The notes: generated from the letters alone by a model not told the origin. A DNA stretch of 64,000 nucleotides from Micromonospora sp. Llam0 (GCF_003751085.1 NZ_RJJY01000002.1:1798001-1862000); one strand, 5' to 3'. Counted from the stretch's first letter, positions 8,262 through 19,600 are shown. Translations and numbers: made by a program.

Positions 8262-9653
8262 CTACCGATCGACCCGCGACCGGGCCGGTCGCCGGAGGGT
8301 GTGCTCTCCTGCGACCGGCCCGGCCGACGTCGGGTGGCCCGGCCGACGTCGGGTGGCCAGCAGCACCCGCAGCATCATCGCCGGAGTCGCCAACGACACC
8401 GGCCGGGCCAGCAGATGCTGCACCAGCAGCGCCTGCCGGGCCACCACCGGCGACGTGTGGCAGGCCCGTGACACCAGGTTCCGGTACCGGTTGACCAGGC
8501 CGGTTCCGACCGGCCGACGGCCGGTGGTCCGGGGGTCGGCGAAGTCGGCTCCGACGGCGGTGCGCCACAGTACGTCGACCGCCCGGCCGGCCCGACGATA
8601 GAAGGCACCGGGCAGCCGTGGCGAGGTCGGCCCGTACCGCCGCAGCGCCCGGTCCAACGCCAGGGCCTGCAGCGCGGCGGACGTCATGCCTTGCGCGTGG
8701 ATCGGGTTGAGGCTGCAGATCGCGTCGCCCAGGACGAGGAATCCGGCCGGGGCACGGCGCAGCCGTTCCACCTGCCGGCGCTGATCGGTGGCGATTCGGT
8801 GGGTCAGCACCGGGCTGAGCGCTTCGGCCTTGGTCAGCACGTCGGCGATGGTGGGCGATGGAAGCTCCCGAGCGAAGGTCTCGAACTCGGTCGGGTCACT
8901 CGGCGGCACCTCACCGTGCCGGGAGCCGATGGTGATCAGCCAGCGGTCGCCTTCCACCGGCACCATGGTGCCGGTCCGGTGGCCGCCGGCCCGGTCGTCG
9001 ACCACGACCGCAAGGGCACCGTCGAGGTCGTCCGGACCCCGCCGGACCAGTTGCGACGCGTACGCCGCGTCGACTCGGACCGCCGCGACCTCCGGTGCCG
9101 GGAAGCCCAACTCGGCCAGCTGGTCCAGAAAGTGGGTGTTGCGACCGGTGCAGGCGACGACCAGGTCGGCCCGGTGCTCGACCCCGTCCACCCGGGTACC
9201 GGCGATCCGGTCGGTCGCGACCACCAAGCCGTCGACCGCGGTCTGGTCGACGACGGTGACGTTGCGCCGCTGCCGCAGCAGGCACCGGCGGACGGTGTCC
9301 TCCAGCAGCGGCCGGCTCGCCGACATGGCGAGGAAGCCGAGGTCGGGGCGGGCCCGGTAGCCGCCGCCCTGATGCCGCACCAGGTCCGCGCCGTGCAGCG
9401 GGACGGCACCGGCGGCGGCCAGTTCCCCGGTCAGCCCGGGGAACCAGCCGTCCAGGAGCCGTCGACCGGCCGCCAGCAGCAGGTGGCCGTGGCGGCCCTG
9501 CGGGACGCCCCGGCGCGGCACTGCCTCGTCGGGCAGCCGGTCCCGTTCCAGGACCGTCACCCGATCGACGTGGTCGCTCAGCACCCGGGCGGCGATCAGG
9601 CCTGCGATCCCCGCCCCGATCACGATCGCGTTGGTGCCGTCTGCTTCGTTCAT
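8262..9653 (-). CDS. FAD-dependent monooxygenase/oxidoreductase
   Basis: A 463-residue flavoprotein. The start at 9653 (MNEADGTNAIVIGAG) places the Rossmann dinucleotide motif VIGAGIAGLIAARVL at residues about 10-24. A second FAD contact, LVLGDAICSLNPIHAQGM (the GD motif), lies near residue 315. RGVPQGRHGHLLLAAG near residue 52 matches the tryptophan-halogenase/geranylgeranyl-reductase-like FAD oxidoreductases common in actinobacteria. The substrate is unknown. The upstream region has three TGAGGAT-type direct repeats shared with the flavocytochrome gene near 30 kb. Two tandem ~20-bp GC-rich units (about 8318-8356) encode part of the C-terminal tail. Confidence 0.88.
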   Translation of the reverse strand: MNEADGTNAIVIGAGIAGLIAARVLSDHVDRVTVLERDRLPDEAVPRRGVPQGRHGHLLLAAGRRLLDGWFPGLTGELAAAGAVPLHGADLVRHQGGGYRARPDLGFLAMSASRPLLEDTVRRCLLRQRRNVTVVDQTAVDGLVVATDRIAGTRVDGVEHRADLVVACTGRNTHFLDQLAELGFPAPEVAAVRVDAAYASQLVRRGPDDLDGALAVVVDDRAGGHRTGTMVPVEGDRWLITIGSRHGEVPPSDPTEFETFARELPSPTIADVLTKAEALSPVLTHRIATDQRRQVERLRRAPAGFLVLGDAICSLNPIHAQGMTSAALQALALDRALRRYGPTSPRLPGAFYRRAGRAVDVLWRTAVGADFADPRTTGRRPVGTGLVNRYRNLVSRACHTSPVVARQALLVQHLLARPVSLATPAMMLRVLLATRRRPGHPTSAGPVAGEHTLRRPARSRVDR

Positions 9654-9789
9654 CCTCGCCCGACCTCCGGTGTCGCCAACAGCCGGTTCCGCTCGCTCGC
9701 GTCGAAGCTGCGCCCACCGTGAGTGGAGGTCGGCAAGTCCCGACCGGGTGATCGTCGGGCCAGGCCGGCGCCGCCGCTTGACGGCGGGT

Positions 9790-9816
9790 TGAGGATTTTC
9801 TGAGGATCGGCTGAGG
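9790..9816 (-). promoter_or_regulatory. TGAGGAT direct repeats, 11-bp period (candidate operator)
   Basis: TGAGGAT at 9790 and 9801, and TGAGG at 9812, repeat with an exact 11-bp period (on the minus strand ATCCTCA). They lie 137 nt upstream of the FAD monooxygenase start. One-turn-spaced direct repeats are typical of OmpR/PhoB-family response-regulator sites. The same element recurs at 31446-31463 at nearly the same distance from another redox gene. Confidence 0.6.
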
Positions 9817-9835
9817 TCGCGCCGCCGGAGGTGGG

Positions 9836-12800
9836 TCAACCGGGCCGGCAGGTCTCCTGATATCCCATCCCGGGCAGGAACTGCCGCCATTCCTCCCTGG
9901 TCAGGTTGCGGATCAGCGCCATGCAGGCCCGGCTGGCCGCAGCTTGTGGGTCCGTGCCCCAGAGGATCACTCTCTGGTCGAGGCCGGTCGAGGCGAGGGT
10001 ACGACCGTCAGGGCTGAAGGCGATGGCGGTGACCGGCGCGGAGTGACCGGTCAGGCTGGCCACCGGGGCGTCCTGCGTGACGTCCCAGAGTTGCACGCCG
10101 CCGCCCGTGGTGCTGTGAGCGAGGAGCCGACCATCCGGGCTGAAGCCTGTGCCGCTGGCCGCACCGCTGTGGTCCGCCAGGGTGGCCAGCAGGGCCCGGC
10201 TGTCGGTCTGCCACAGGCGTACGGTCCGGTCGATCGAACCGGACGCCAACGTACGACCGTCCGGACTAAACACGACCGTACTGACGGCACCGGTGTGACC
10301 GGCCAGTATGCCGAGCGGGCTGCGCGTGGTGAGGCTCCACAGCCGGACGGTCGCGTCGTGACCGGCGGTCGCGAAAATCGGCTCGTCCGGGTGGAACGCG
10401 ACGTCGTCGACCGAACCCTGATGTCCGGTGAGCGTGGCCAGCGGGCGGTGGTCGGTCAGGTCCCACAGGCGTACGGTCCGGTCGGCCGAACCGGACGCCA
10501 ACGTACGACCGTCGGGGGCGAACGCGACGTCGAGGATCCGGTCGTCGTGGCCGGTGAGCGCGCCCAGCCGGATCCGCTTCGTCGGGTTCCACAGGGTGAT
10601 CGTGCCGTCCCGGCCGCCGGCGGCGAGGACCCGGCCGTCCGGGCTGAACGCGATCGTGTCGATCCGGCCTGGGTGGCCGCCGAGTACACCCCGTACGCGT
10701 CGCCGCCCGTCCCAGACGATGACCGAGGTGCCGTTCGCGGTCGCGAGTGCGTGGCCGTCCGGGCTGTACGCGACGTCGTCGTACCGGTCGGCCGGCTCGG
10801 GCAGGGCCAGCGACGGCCCGGTGGGGTCCCACAGCAGGGTGGTGTGGCTCTCCCCGGCGGAGGCGATCATGCCGGTACGCGGGTCGACGGCCATTGCGTT
10901 GATCCGGTCGGCGTGGCCGGCCATCCGGGCCCGGACGGTCTGGTGCGCGGTGTCCCACAGGCGCACCACCCGGTCCCGGCCGGCCGCTACGATGGTGCTG
11001 CCGTCCGGACTGAACGCGATCGCTGTGACCTGGCCGATGTTCGTCTCCGACCAGGTCCACCGGGTATTCCCGGAGCAGTCCCAGAGGATGACGGTGCCAT
11101 CCCGGCTCGCGGTGGTCAGGTGGTAGCCGTCGGGGCTGAAGGCGATGTCGAGGACCGGCTGGCTGTGCCCGGTCAGCGTGGTCAGCGGCGCGCGCCGGGC
11201 GACGTCCCAGACGATCACCGTGTGGTCGTCGCTGGCGGTGGCGAGCAGCTGCGCCTGCGGGCTGAACGCCACCTTGTTGACCCGATCTGTGTGCCCGTCG
11301 AGGACCGAAAGAGGTGTCCATCGGGCGGTGTCCCACAGCCGGGTCGTGCCGTCGGCGCCAGCGGTGGCCGCCAGGCTCCCGTCGGGGCTGAAGGCGACGT
11401 CGAGAACCGGCTGGCTGTGCCCGGTCAGCGTGGTCAGCGGCGCACGCCGGGCGACGTCCCAGACGATCACCGTGTGGTCGTCGCTGGCCGAGGCGACCAG
11501 CCGCGCGTCCGGGCTGAACGCCACGCCGTTGACCGGTGCGGTGTGTCCGGTGAGCGTGGTCAGCGGCTCGCGCCGACGGTTGTCCCACAAAGTGACCGTA
11601 TGGTCATGACTACTGGTAGCGAGCACTTCGCCGTCGGGATCGAACGCGACGTCGGTGACGGCCGCCTGATGCCCGCCGAGCCTGCCCAGGTGAGCCTGGT
11701 GGGCGGACATGCTCAGCAACGCGCTGCGGGCCTCGGTCGTCTGGGCCACGCGGAACGCCTCGACGCTCAGCAGTACTCCGGTGTCCGGCTGTGAATCGAC
11801 CACCGACAACGCCTGCGTGGCCAGTAGCCGGGAAATGGCGCTCTGTTGTGCCCGTACCGCCTCGTCGCGTTGCAGCGACGCGGAGACGCTGACCGACGTG
11901 GCCACCAACAGCAGGGTGAGCAGGCTGGCGGTCAGGGCGTGGGAGAGCCGGGAACCACGTACGGTCCGGCGGCGGTCCCGGCGCTGCTGGTCGATGCTGG
12001 CGGTGAGGAATTCCTGTTCGGCGCGGCTCAGCCGGGCCGCGTGGGCCGGCTGGGCGGCCCACTGCCGGGCAGCGGCCAACCGGGTCCCGCGAAGGAGCAT
12101 GCCGCCGTCGCGGCCCGACGTCGACCACTCGCGGGCCGCCGCACCGAGCCGGTGGTGCAGGCGGATTCCGGCCCGATCCACCGCCAGCCACCGAGCGAGC
12201 CGCGGCCAGGTGTACGGCAGCGCGTCGTTGGCCAGCTCGACTGTATGCTCGTGTACAGTCACCAGCCGCGCGGCTGCCAACAGGTCCACCATGGACCGGT
12301 GCCGGTCCGGCCCGAATTCGGCCAGCTCGGCACGGCGAGGAGCCGGTTCACCGACGTCGTCCAGGTCCACCAGGCGCAGCAGTACGTCGCGCAGCAGCCG
12401 CCGCGAGTCGGGGTCCAGCCCGCAGTGGAGGTCCTCCGCCTGCCGGGCAACCAGCCGCCCGATCCCGCCGTCGGCGTGGTAGTCCGCCAGGTTCAGGGTG
12501 CTGCCCCGCCGCCGCTGCCAGGTCTGCAGCAGGGCCTGCGAGACGAGCGGCAGCGCACCGGCCCGCCGGGCGCCTTCGCTCACGATCGTGCTGACCAGTT
12601 CCTGCTGTAGTCGCAGGCCGGCCCGGTGCGCCGGCCCGGTCACCGCGTCGTGCAGCTCGACCGCGGTCATCGGACCGACCCGGACCACCGCATCCGCCAG
12701 CGCCGCCGCCAACCCCGGATGAGCCACACAGTGCGCCAACTGGTCGGCTCGGATCCCGAGCACGATGCGGACCTCGTCGGTGGCTGCGCCGGCGAGGTCG

Positions 12801-13501
12801 AGCAGCGTCGCGATCAAGCGGTCCCGCTGGGTACCGTCCGGGCAGCTGGTGAAGATCTCCTCGAACTGGTCGACGACCAGCAGCGACCGGCGCGGAGCAG
12901 CGGACGGAGCAGCGGCCAGCGGCTGCCGCGCTTCGGCGAGCCTGGCCATCGGCTCGGGCCCCGGGGTCAGCACGGCCACCCGGACCGGCCCGTCGGCGGA
13001 CGGCGACGTGTCCCGTACCGCCGGCACGAGACCAGCGCGGAGCAGTGAGGACTTCCCGACACCGGACGGGCCGACGACGGCCAGCAGACGCCGGTGCGCG
13101 AGGCGGTCGACGAGTTCGGCGACGAGCCGCCGCCGGCCGAAGAACCACTCGGCGTCGGTGCTGTCGTAGGCGCGCGACCCGAGGTACGGCGGCGGCTCGT
13201 CGGGGTCGGCGCCGGTCGTGTCGGACCCGACGTCGGCCAGTCGGGCCGCCGCAGCCCGCCACCGGGCCTCCCACTGCACCGGATCGGCACCGCACGCCGT
13301 GGCGTACGCGAGCGCGACCGGCAGCGTCGGGAACCGCCGGCCGCCGGCGGCCTCGGAGAGTGTGGCCGGGGAGAAGTGCGCCCTCCGCGCCAGCTCCCGG
13401 TAGCCGGGGTGACCGGCTGCCTCCCGCAGTTGCCGCAGGTCGATGGCGAACTGTTCGATCGGCCCCCCGTCGCCGCGCAGCGCGCGTTCGGGCCGTGCCA
13501 T
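9836..13501 (-). CDS. HTH-nSTAND NTPase-WD40 repeat protein
   Basis: A 1221-residue multidomain protein. The start at 13501 has a GAGGAC ribosome-binding site. An XRE-like helix-turn-helix (residues about 10-75) is followed by a STAND-type NTPase with Walker A GPSGVGKSS (Lys150) and Walker B LLVVDQFEEIF. Then comes a winged-helix/TPR-like linker, one membrane-like helix (residues about 535-555, ALTASLLTLLLVATSVSVSA), and 14 WD40 repeats from about residue 605 to 1195, enough for two seven-bladed propellers. STAND proteins act as signal-gated switches, with WD40 repeats as sensors. The ligand is unknown. The gene is divergent from the LamG/RHS toxin locus, so a shared promoter region is possible. 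Confidence 0.92.
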   Translation of the reverse strand: MARPERALRGDGGPIEQFAIDLRQLREAAGHPGYRELARRAHFSPATLSEAAGGRRFPTLPVALAYATACGADPVQWEARWRAAAARLADVGSDTTGADPDEPPPYLGSRAYDSTDAEWFFGRRRLVAELVDRLAHRRLLAVVGPSGVGKSSLLRAGLVPAVRDTSPSADGPVRVAVLTPGPEPMARLAEARQPLAAAPSAAPRRSLLVVDQFEEIFTSCPDGTQRDRLIATLLDLAGAATDEVRIVLGIRADQLAHCVAHPGLAAALADAVVRVGPMTAVELHDAVTGPAHRAGLRLQQELVSTIVSEGARRAGALPLVSQALLQTWQRRRGSTLNLADYHADGGIGRLVARQAEDLHCGLDPDSRRLLRDVLLRLVDLDDVGEPAPRRAELAEFGPDRHRSMVDLLAAARLVTVHEHTVELANDALPYTWPRLARWLAVDRAGIRLHHRLGAAAREWSTSGRDGGMLLRGTRLAAARQWAAQPAHAARLSRAEQEFLTASIDQQRRDRRRTVRGSRLSHALTASLLTLLLVATSVSVSASLQRDEAVRAQQSAISRLLATQALSVVDSQPDTGVLLSVEAFRVAQTTEARSALLSMSAHQAHLGRLGGHQAAVTDVAFDPDGEVLATSSHDHTVTLWDNRRREPLTTLTGHTAPVNGVAFSPDARLVASASDDHTVIVWDVARRAPLTTLTGHSQPVLDVAFSPDGSLAATAGADGTTRLWDTARWTPLSVLDGHTDRVNKVAFSPQAQLLATASDDHTVIVWDVARRAPLTTLTGHSQPVLDIAFSPDGYHLTTASRDGTVILWDCSGNTRWTWSETNIGQVTAIAFSPDGSTIVAAGRDRVVRLWDTAHQTVRARMAGHADRINAMAVDPRTGMIASAGESHTTLLWDPTGPSLALPEPADRYDDVAYSPDGHALATANGTSVIVWDGRRRVRGVLGGHPGRIDTIAFSPDGRVLAAGGRDGTITLWNPTKRIRLGALTGHDDRILDVAFAPDGRTLASGSADRTVRLWDLTDHRPLATLTGHQGSVDDVAFHPDEPIFATAGHDATVRLWSLTTRSPLGILAGHTGAVSTVVFSPDGRTLASGSIDRTVRLWQTDSRALLATLADHSGAASGTGFSPDGRLLAHSTTGGGVQLWDVTQDAPVASLTGHSAPVTAIAFSPDGRTLASTGLDQRVILWGTDPQAAASRACMALIRNLTREEWRQFLPGMGYQETCRPG
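11148..11240 (-). repeat. WD40 module duplication, copy B
   Basis: About 90 bp here are nearly identical to 11399-11492, 252 bp away (84 codons, two WD40 units). Both encode a blade containing HTVIVWDVARRAPL followed by LTGHSQPVLD. This indicates a recent in-frame duplication or conversion inside the propeller array. Confidence 0.75.
11399..11492 (-). repeat. WD40 module duplication, copy A
   Basis: Partner of the repeat at 11148-11240, with only a few base differences over about 90 bp. It lies within the WD40 region of the nSTAND protein and keeps the frame. Confidence 0.75.
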
Positions 13502-13674
13502 GTCCTCACCCCCGGGTCGTCGGCACGCCCATTGTCTGGCGTTGATTGTTCGGTGTACAGATCGGATGCCTGACAACCCGCGGACGGCTACACAGGACCC
13601 GGTGCCATCGACACGAAGATGGCTCCTCGGCTTGCCCGATCCACTGTGACCGCTTGGCGCGGGAGGACACCGAC
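13502..13674. promoter_or_regulatory. Divergent promoter region, nSTAND gene and LamG/RHS operon
   Basis: A 173-nt gap between two divergently read large genes. It contains a TGTACA hexamer palindrome near 13553-13558 and modestly AT-rich stretches. A GGGAGGA ribosome-binding site (about 13661-13667) serves the LamG gene. No convincing -35/-10 pair could be assigned by eye. Confidence 0.45.
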
Positions 13675-16600
13675 ATGGCGCTGCCGTACGACCTCCGCAA
13701 CGGCAACCTCGGCAACGACAACCTGCGCACCGGCCCCGGCCCCGGCCGACGGACCGTCCGGCGACGCCGGACGCGGCTGCTGCCCGGGCTGCTCGCGATC
13801 GTCATGGTCGCCGGTCTTGTCGCTGCGGTCGCACCGGAGAGCGGGTCGACGGTCGGGCACGCCGGGGCCGGCGGCGCAGGACCGGCCGGGTCGTGGCCGG
13901 CCGGCGTGACGGTCGGGGTGGACGGGGAGTTGACCGCACCGGACGTCGACACCGCGACGGCGGGTGCCCGGGCCAGCGGTCGACGGGTCGCCGTCGCCGG
14001 CCTGACCGACGAGCACACCCGGCACTTCGCGAAGCCGGACGGCGTGATGACCTTCGAGCAGCACGTGGTGCCGCAGCGGGTACGCCGGGACAGCGGCTGG
14101 GTGCCGGTCGACGCGACACTGCGCCGCGGCGGCACCCGGGTGGTGCCGGAGGCGACCGTACTGCGGATGTCGTTCTCCGCAGGCGGGTCCGGGCCGCTGG
14201 TGGAGCTGACCGACGGTGCCGCGCGCCTGGCCCTGTCGTGGCCGGACCCGCTGCCGGAACCGGTGCTGCGCGGCGACACCGCCACCTACCCTGACGTGCT
14301 GCCCGACGTGGACCTGCTGGTACGGGCCGAGCCGGAGTCGTTCGCCCAGATGCTGGTGGTGCGCAACCGTCGGGCCGCGACGCATCCACGGCTGGCCGAA
14401 ATCGGCTGGCAGGTCACGACCGACGGTCTGGACCTGCGTACCCGCGACGGCGGCGTGGTCGAGGTGGTCGACGACGCCGGCCGGGTGGTGTTCACCGCGC
14501 CGCCGTCGCTGATGTGGGACTCGCCAGCGGCGGCACCGGGTGCGGCCCGCGCAGGAACCGGCCCGGTGGCGGACGCGCCGCCCGGCGGCCCGGCGGCGGA
14601 CGCGCCGCCCGGCACCGTCCGGGAGATGCCGGTACGGCTCGCTGACGGGCGGCTCGTGGTGCGGCCCGACCAGGAGATGCTGCGCCACCCCGACACCACC
14701 TTCCCGGTCATGATCGACCCGTCGTTCTCGAAGAAGGCGGCGAACTGGTCGCCGGTGAACCGGGCCGACCCGAACCGTTCCTACCCGTCGGGCTCCGGCT
14801 GGCCCCGCGACTGGGTGCGGGTCGGGGCGACCTGGGGGCAGCCGAGCATGGTGTTCCGGTCGCATCTGCGATTCAGCATCTCGGCGATGGCCGGTCAGGA
14901 CCTGGTCGGCAACCCGAGCTTCATCATCACGCTGGCCCACTCCGCCTCGTGCAACTCCACCCCGGTCGAGCTGTGGCGGACCAACACCATCGGCTCGTCG
15001 GGGAACGTGACCTGGAACGGGATGAAGAGCAAATGGCTGCACGGCGGGCCGTTGCAGACGAAATCGGCCCGGGCCAACGACGCCGGTGGCTGCGGCAGCC
15101 TGCAGCCGGACGCGTCCGTCGAGTTCTCCAACTCGAAGATCAAATCCCGGCTCCAGTCCGCGATGGACACGTCGAACAGCACCTTCACCTTCGGGCTGCG
15201 CGCGCCGAACGAGTCGGACCAGTACCAGTGGAAGCGGTTCAAGCCGGGCACGGCGAAGCTGACCGCCGACTACAACCTCAAGCCCAAGGCCCCGACCAGT
15301 CTCGCCATCACCGGCGACTGCTACCCGGGTGCCTGCTCGTCGCCGGCGATGGTGCGCAACCGCCGGCCGACCCTGCGGGCCAAGGTGACCGACCCCAACA
15401 AGGACACCATGCGGGTGCGCTTCGAGGTGCGCAACTCCGCGAAGTCGTCCGTGGTCGCCTCGACCGAGCAGGTCACCAACGTCAAGTCGGGGTCGTCGCC
15501 GACCTGGCGAACCCCGACGTTGCCGCAGGAGTCGACGTTCCACTTCCGGGTCCGCGCCAAGGATCACGTCGGCTGGGGGCCGTGGTCGGGCTACTACAAG
15601 TTCACCGTCGACACCAAAGCTCCGAACACCCCGGTGGTGGCCGGGGATCCGTACCAGCACAAGGACTCCGGGACCTGGAACGGCGGGGTGGGCCAGCCCG
15701 GCTCGTTCACCTTCGACCCGAACGGGTCGGACGACGTGGTGTCCTACCAGTGGCGAACGAACGGCGGATCGGTGTCCACCGTGCACGTCTCGGCCGGGGC
15801 CGGCCATGCCCGCGACATCGTTCCGCAACGCGACCTGGAGCAACTGCTGGAGGTACGCAGCGTCGACCATGCCGGCAACACGTCCGGCTGGCGGCCGTAC
15901 CCGTTCTATGTCCGGCCGCAGCCGGTGGACGTGGCCTACTGGAAGTTCGACGACGGCAGCGGCGGCACGGCGACGACCGCTACCGGTGACCCCGCGTACG
16001 CCGGCGTCCTGCACGGCGGCGCCCAGTGGGAGGACTCGCAGCTCGGGCTGACCGACCCGGCCGCGTCCGGTACCGCGGTCTCCTTCGACGGGGTCGACGA
16101 CTACGTGGAGATGCCCCGGGTGCTGGCCACCAACCACGCGGCCGGGTTCAGCGTGTCGGCGTGGGTACGGCCCGACCGGCTGGACGTCTACCACTCGGTG
16201 GTCGGCCAGGGCGGCGAGCACACGTACGCGTACCGGATCTACTACAAGCCCGAGACGGACCAGTGGTGTTTCCGGATGCCGCACGCCGACAGCACGACCG
16301 CCGGCAACTCAGCGGTCTGCGCGGCCCGGCCCCCGCAGGTCGGGGTCTGGACCCATCTGGTCGCGGTCTACGACCGCCCGGCCGGCAAGATCCGGCTGCA
16401 CGTCAACGGTGGGCCGGACATGATCGACCCGGAGTTCGGTCAGGGCAGCACCGACGAGGCCGACGCACCCACGCTGTTGGCGTCGTCGGGGAGGTTCACC
16501 GTCGGCCGCCGCACCCCTGACCATTCCGAATGGTTCGCCGGCCGGATCGACGAGGTCCGCGCCTACCAGCGGGCGCTGACCGCATCCGACGTGGCGCAGA

Positions 16601-19600
16601 TGTACGCGTCCTGCCGGTTCGGTACCTGCCCCGACGTCGCACCGGTCACCGAGCCGGTCCTGGTCGGCGCATGGGACCTCGACGAGGGGACCGGCAGCAG
16701 CGCGGCCGACAGTTCCGGGCTGAACAGCCACGCCACGCTCTCCGGCGGGGTGAGCTGGACACCGGACGGGTACGGCGGCACGACGGCGGCCACCTTCGAC
16801 GGGTCGACCGGGGAGCTGCACACCGAAGGTCCGGTGCTGCTCACCGACCAGTCGTTCACCGTGTCGGCGTGGGCCCGGCTCGCCGACGGCGACGGCTGGC
16901 ACGCGGTGCTCGGCCAGGACGGCGAGCTGATGAGCGCGTTCCGCCTGGAGTACGCGCTGTCCACCGGTGCCTGGTGTTTCCGGATGCGGCACGGCGACGC
17001 CATCGGCGCGGCGAGCACCATGGCCTGCGGACCCGCCCCCGAGGTGGGCCGCTGGACGCACCTGGCCGGGGTCTACGACGCGGCGGCACTGCAGATCCGG
17101 CTGTACGTCGACGGGCAGCTGGCCGCCACCGCCCAGTACAACAATCCGCCGTGGCGGGCGGACGGGGCGATGACCGTCGGCCGGATCGTCCACACGAAGT
17201 CCGACGGGATCTCCACCGACCACTTCGCCGGTGAGATCGACCTGGTCCGGGCGTACCAGGGAGCGATGACCGGCGCCCAGGTCGCCGACCTGTACGCCGA
17301 CCAGTTCGACCAGACGCCGACGGTGGTGATCGACAGCCCGGCGGCCGGCGTGCGGTGGAGCGCGGGCGAGGAGATCACCTTCACCGGTGGGGCCACTGAC
17401 GACCAGGGCACCCTGCCGGCCGACGCGCTCAACTGGCAACTGCGACTGGTCGACTGCACGGTCGCACCCTGCCAGTCCGAGGTACTCGACGACTGGTCCC
17501 AGACGGCAACCGGCACCTTCGTCACACCGGACGTCGCCTACCCGGCACACCTCGAACTCGAACTCACCGCCGACCGAGGCACCGGATTCCCAGCAACCGA
17601 AACAATCCAACTCCACCCGGCAACCGTCGACCTCACCTTCCAGACCGAACCAGCCGGACTGACGCTGTCGGTGGGACCACACACGGGGGTGGCGCCCTTC
17701 GAACAGCGGGTGATACGCGGCTCACGAGTCGAGATGCACGCACCAACCGACCAGTCCTCGGACGGTACGTCGTACGTGTTCGGCTCCTGGTCCGACGGCG
17801 GGGACAGCACCCATGAGATCACCGCGCCGGACACGGCGACCGGATACACCGCCCATTACCTGCCGCAGTCCGAGCAGACGCCGACAGTGGTGATCGACAG
17901 CCCGGCGGCCGGCGTGCGGTGGAGCGCGGGTGAGGAGATCGAGTTCGCCGGCACGGCCTCCGACGACCAGGGTGCGTTGCCGGCCGACGCGCTCAACTGG
18001 CAACTACGACTGGTCGACTGCACGGTCGCACCCTGCCAGTCCGAGGTACTCGACGACTGGTCCCAGACGGCAACCGGCACCTTCGTCACACCGGACGTCG
18101 CCTACCCGGCACACCTCGAACTCGAACTCACCGCCGACCGAGGCACCGGATTCCCAGCAACCGAAACAATCCAACTCGACCCGGCAACCGTCGACCTCAC
18201 CTTCCGGACCGAACCAGCCGGGCTGTCCCTGGTCGTCGGCGGTGAGTCCGTGGTGGCGCCGTTCACCCGCACCGTCATCCAGGGCACCGGCGTCGAGGTG
18301 CGGGCGCCGGAGACCCAGGAGTCTGGGGGCACCCGGCACGACTTCCTCAACTGGGCCGACGACGCCGACCCGGACCGGACCATCACCGCACCGCCGACCG
18401 CAGCCAGCTACACCGCCCGGTACGCGCCGGCAGGCGCGACCTGCGGGCAAGACGCCTTCGGACACACCTGCGGGTCCGGGCAACGGGTGTTCGCGCCGAC
18501 CACGGACGTGCTGGCGCTCAGCGGCGACGACGAGACGGCACAGGTCGACCTGCCGTTCCCCGTCTGGCTGTACGGGCAGGGGTACGACACCGCGTGGGTC
18601 GACACCAACGGTGCGTTGACGTTCATCGAGCCGGAGGTGTCCGTGCACTGGGTCGACCCGATTCCGTCGCCGTACCACTGGGGCATGGCCAACGCGGCGG
18701 TCTACCCGTTCTGGTACGACTGGCACGTTGACGGCGCGGCCAGCGTACGTACCGGGCTGACCGGTGCCGTCCCCGACCGGCGGTTCGTCATCGAGTGGCG
18801 GCAGGTGACGACACCGCATGACCCGTCCATCCGGGTCTCCTTCCAACTGGTGCTGCACGAGTCGGGGCAGATCAGCTTCGCCTGGGACGACATCGACCCC
18901 AAGGTGCCCGTGGAGCGTGGCACCGGGGCCGTGGTCGGGATCGAGAACGTCGACGGCACCGAGGCGTTGGCGTACTCACAGTTCAGCCCGTCGCTCGCGA
19001 GCGGGCAGGGCGTCACCTTCACTCCGCCGGACCCAGGGGCGGTCACCGGCGTGGTGACCGACGCGGCGGGCGCACCGCTGGCCGACACACTGGTCCGGTT
19101 GAACCCCGGCGGGTTCACCACCGCCACCGACGACGACGGTCGGTACGCGTTCACCGCCGTCCCGGCGGGCACCCACGGGGTGGTCGCGTCCGACCTCGAC
19201 GGCCGATGCGCCGGCCCCGGTGCCAGCGCGGTCGTCCAGGTCGCCAGCGGCGGCTCGGCGACGGCCGACGTGGTCGTCGCGCCCGAGGACGGTACGGATC
19301 GGCCCGGCTGCGTCGAGGGACCCAGGTCCTTCCTGCCCGCTCCTGACGTCGTGCCACTGAGCGGCTACTACGGCAACACCGAGCTGACGCTGCCGTTCCC
19401 GGTCGCCCTGTACGGCGAGACCTACGAGACCGCGTGGGCGGACATCGACGGCGTGCTGACCTTCCAGGAGCCCGTCGGCGAAATCGACAACGTGACGCCG
19501 ATCCCGTCACCGGACGGGTGGGCCACCACCAACGCCGCCATCTACCCGTTTTGGGCACAGTGGATGGCCATCCAGGGCGCCACTATCCGGACCGGCCTGC

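Noticed and set aside
8318-8356. Tandem ~20-bp repeat, considered as a CRISPR or regulatory array
   Set aside because: Only two units, located inside the C-terminal coding region of the FAD monooxygenase; no spacers.
13588-16284. Long minus-strand ORF (898 codons) opposite the LamG gene
   Set aside because: It is the antisense shadow of a GC-rich gene: composition is dominated by Arg, Gly and Val, there are no motifs, and the plus-strand frame shows clear domains.
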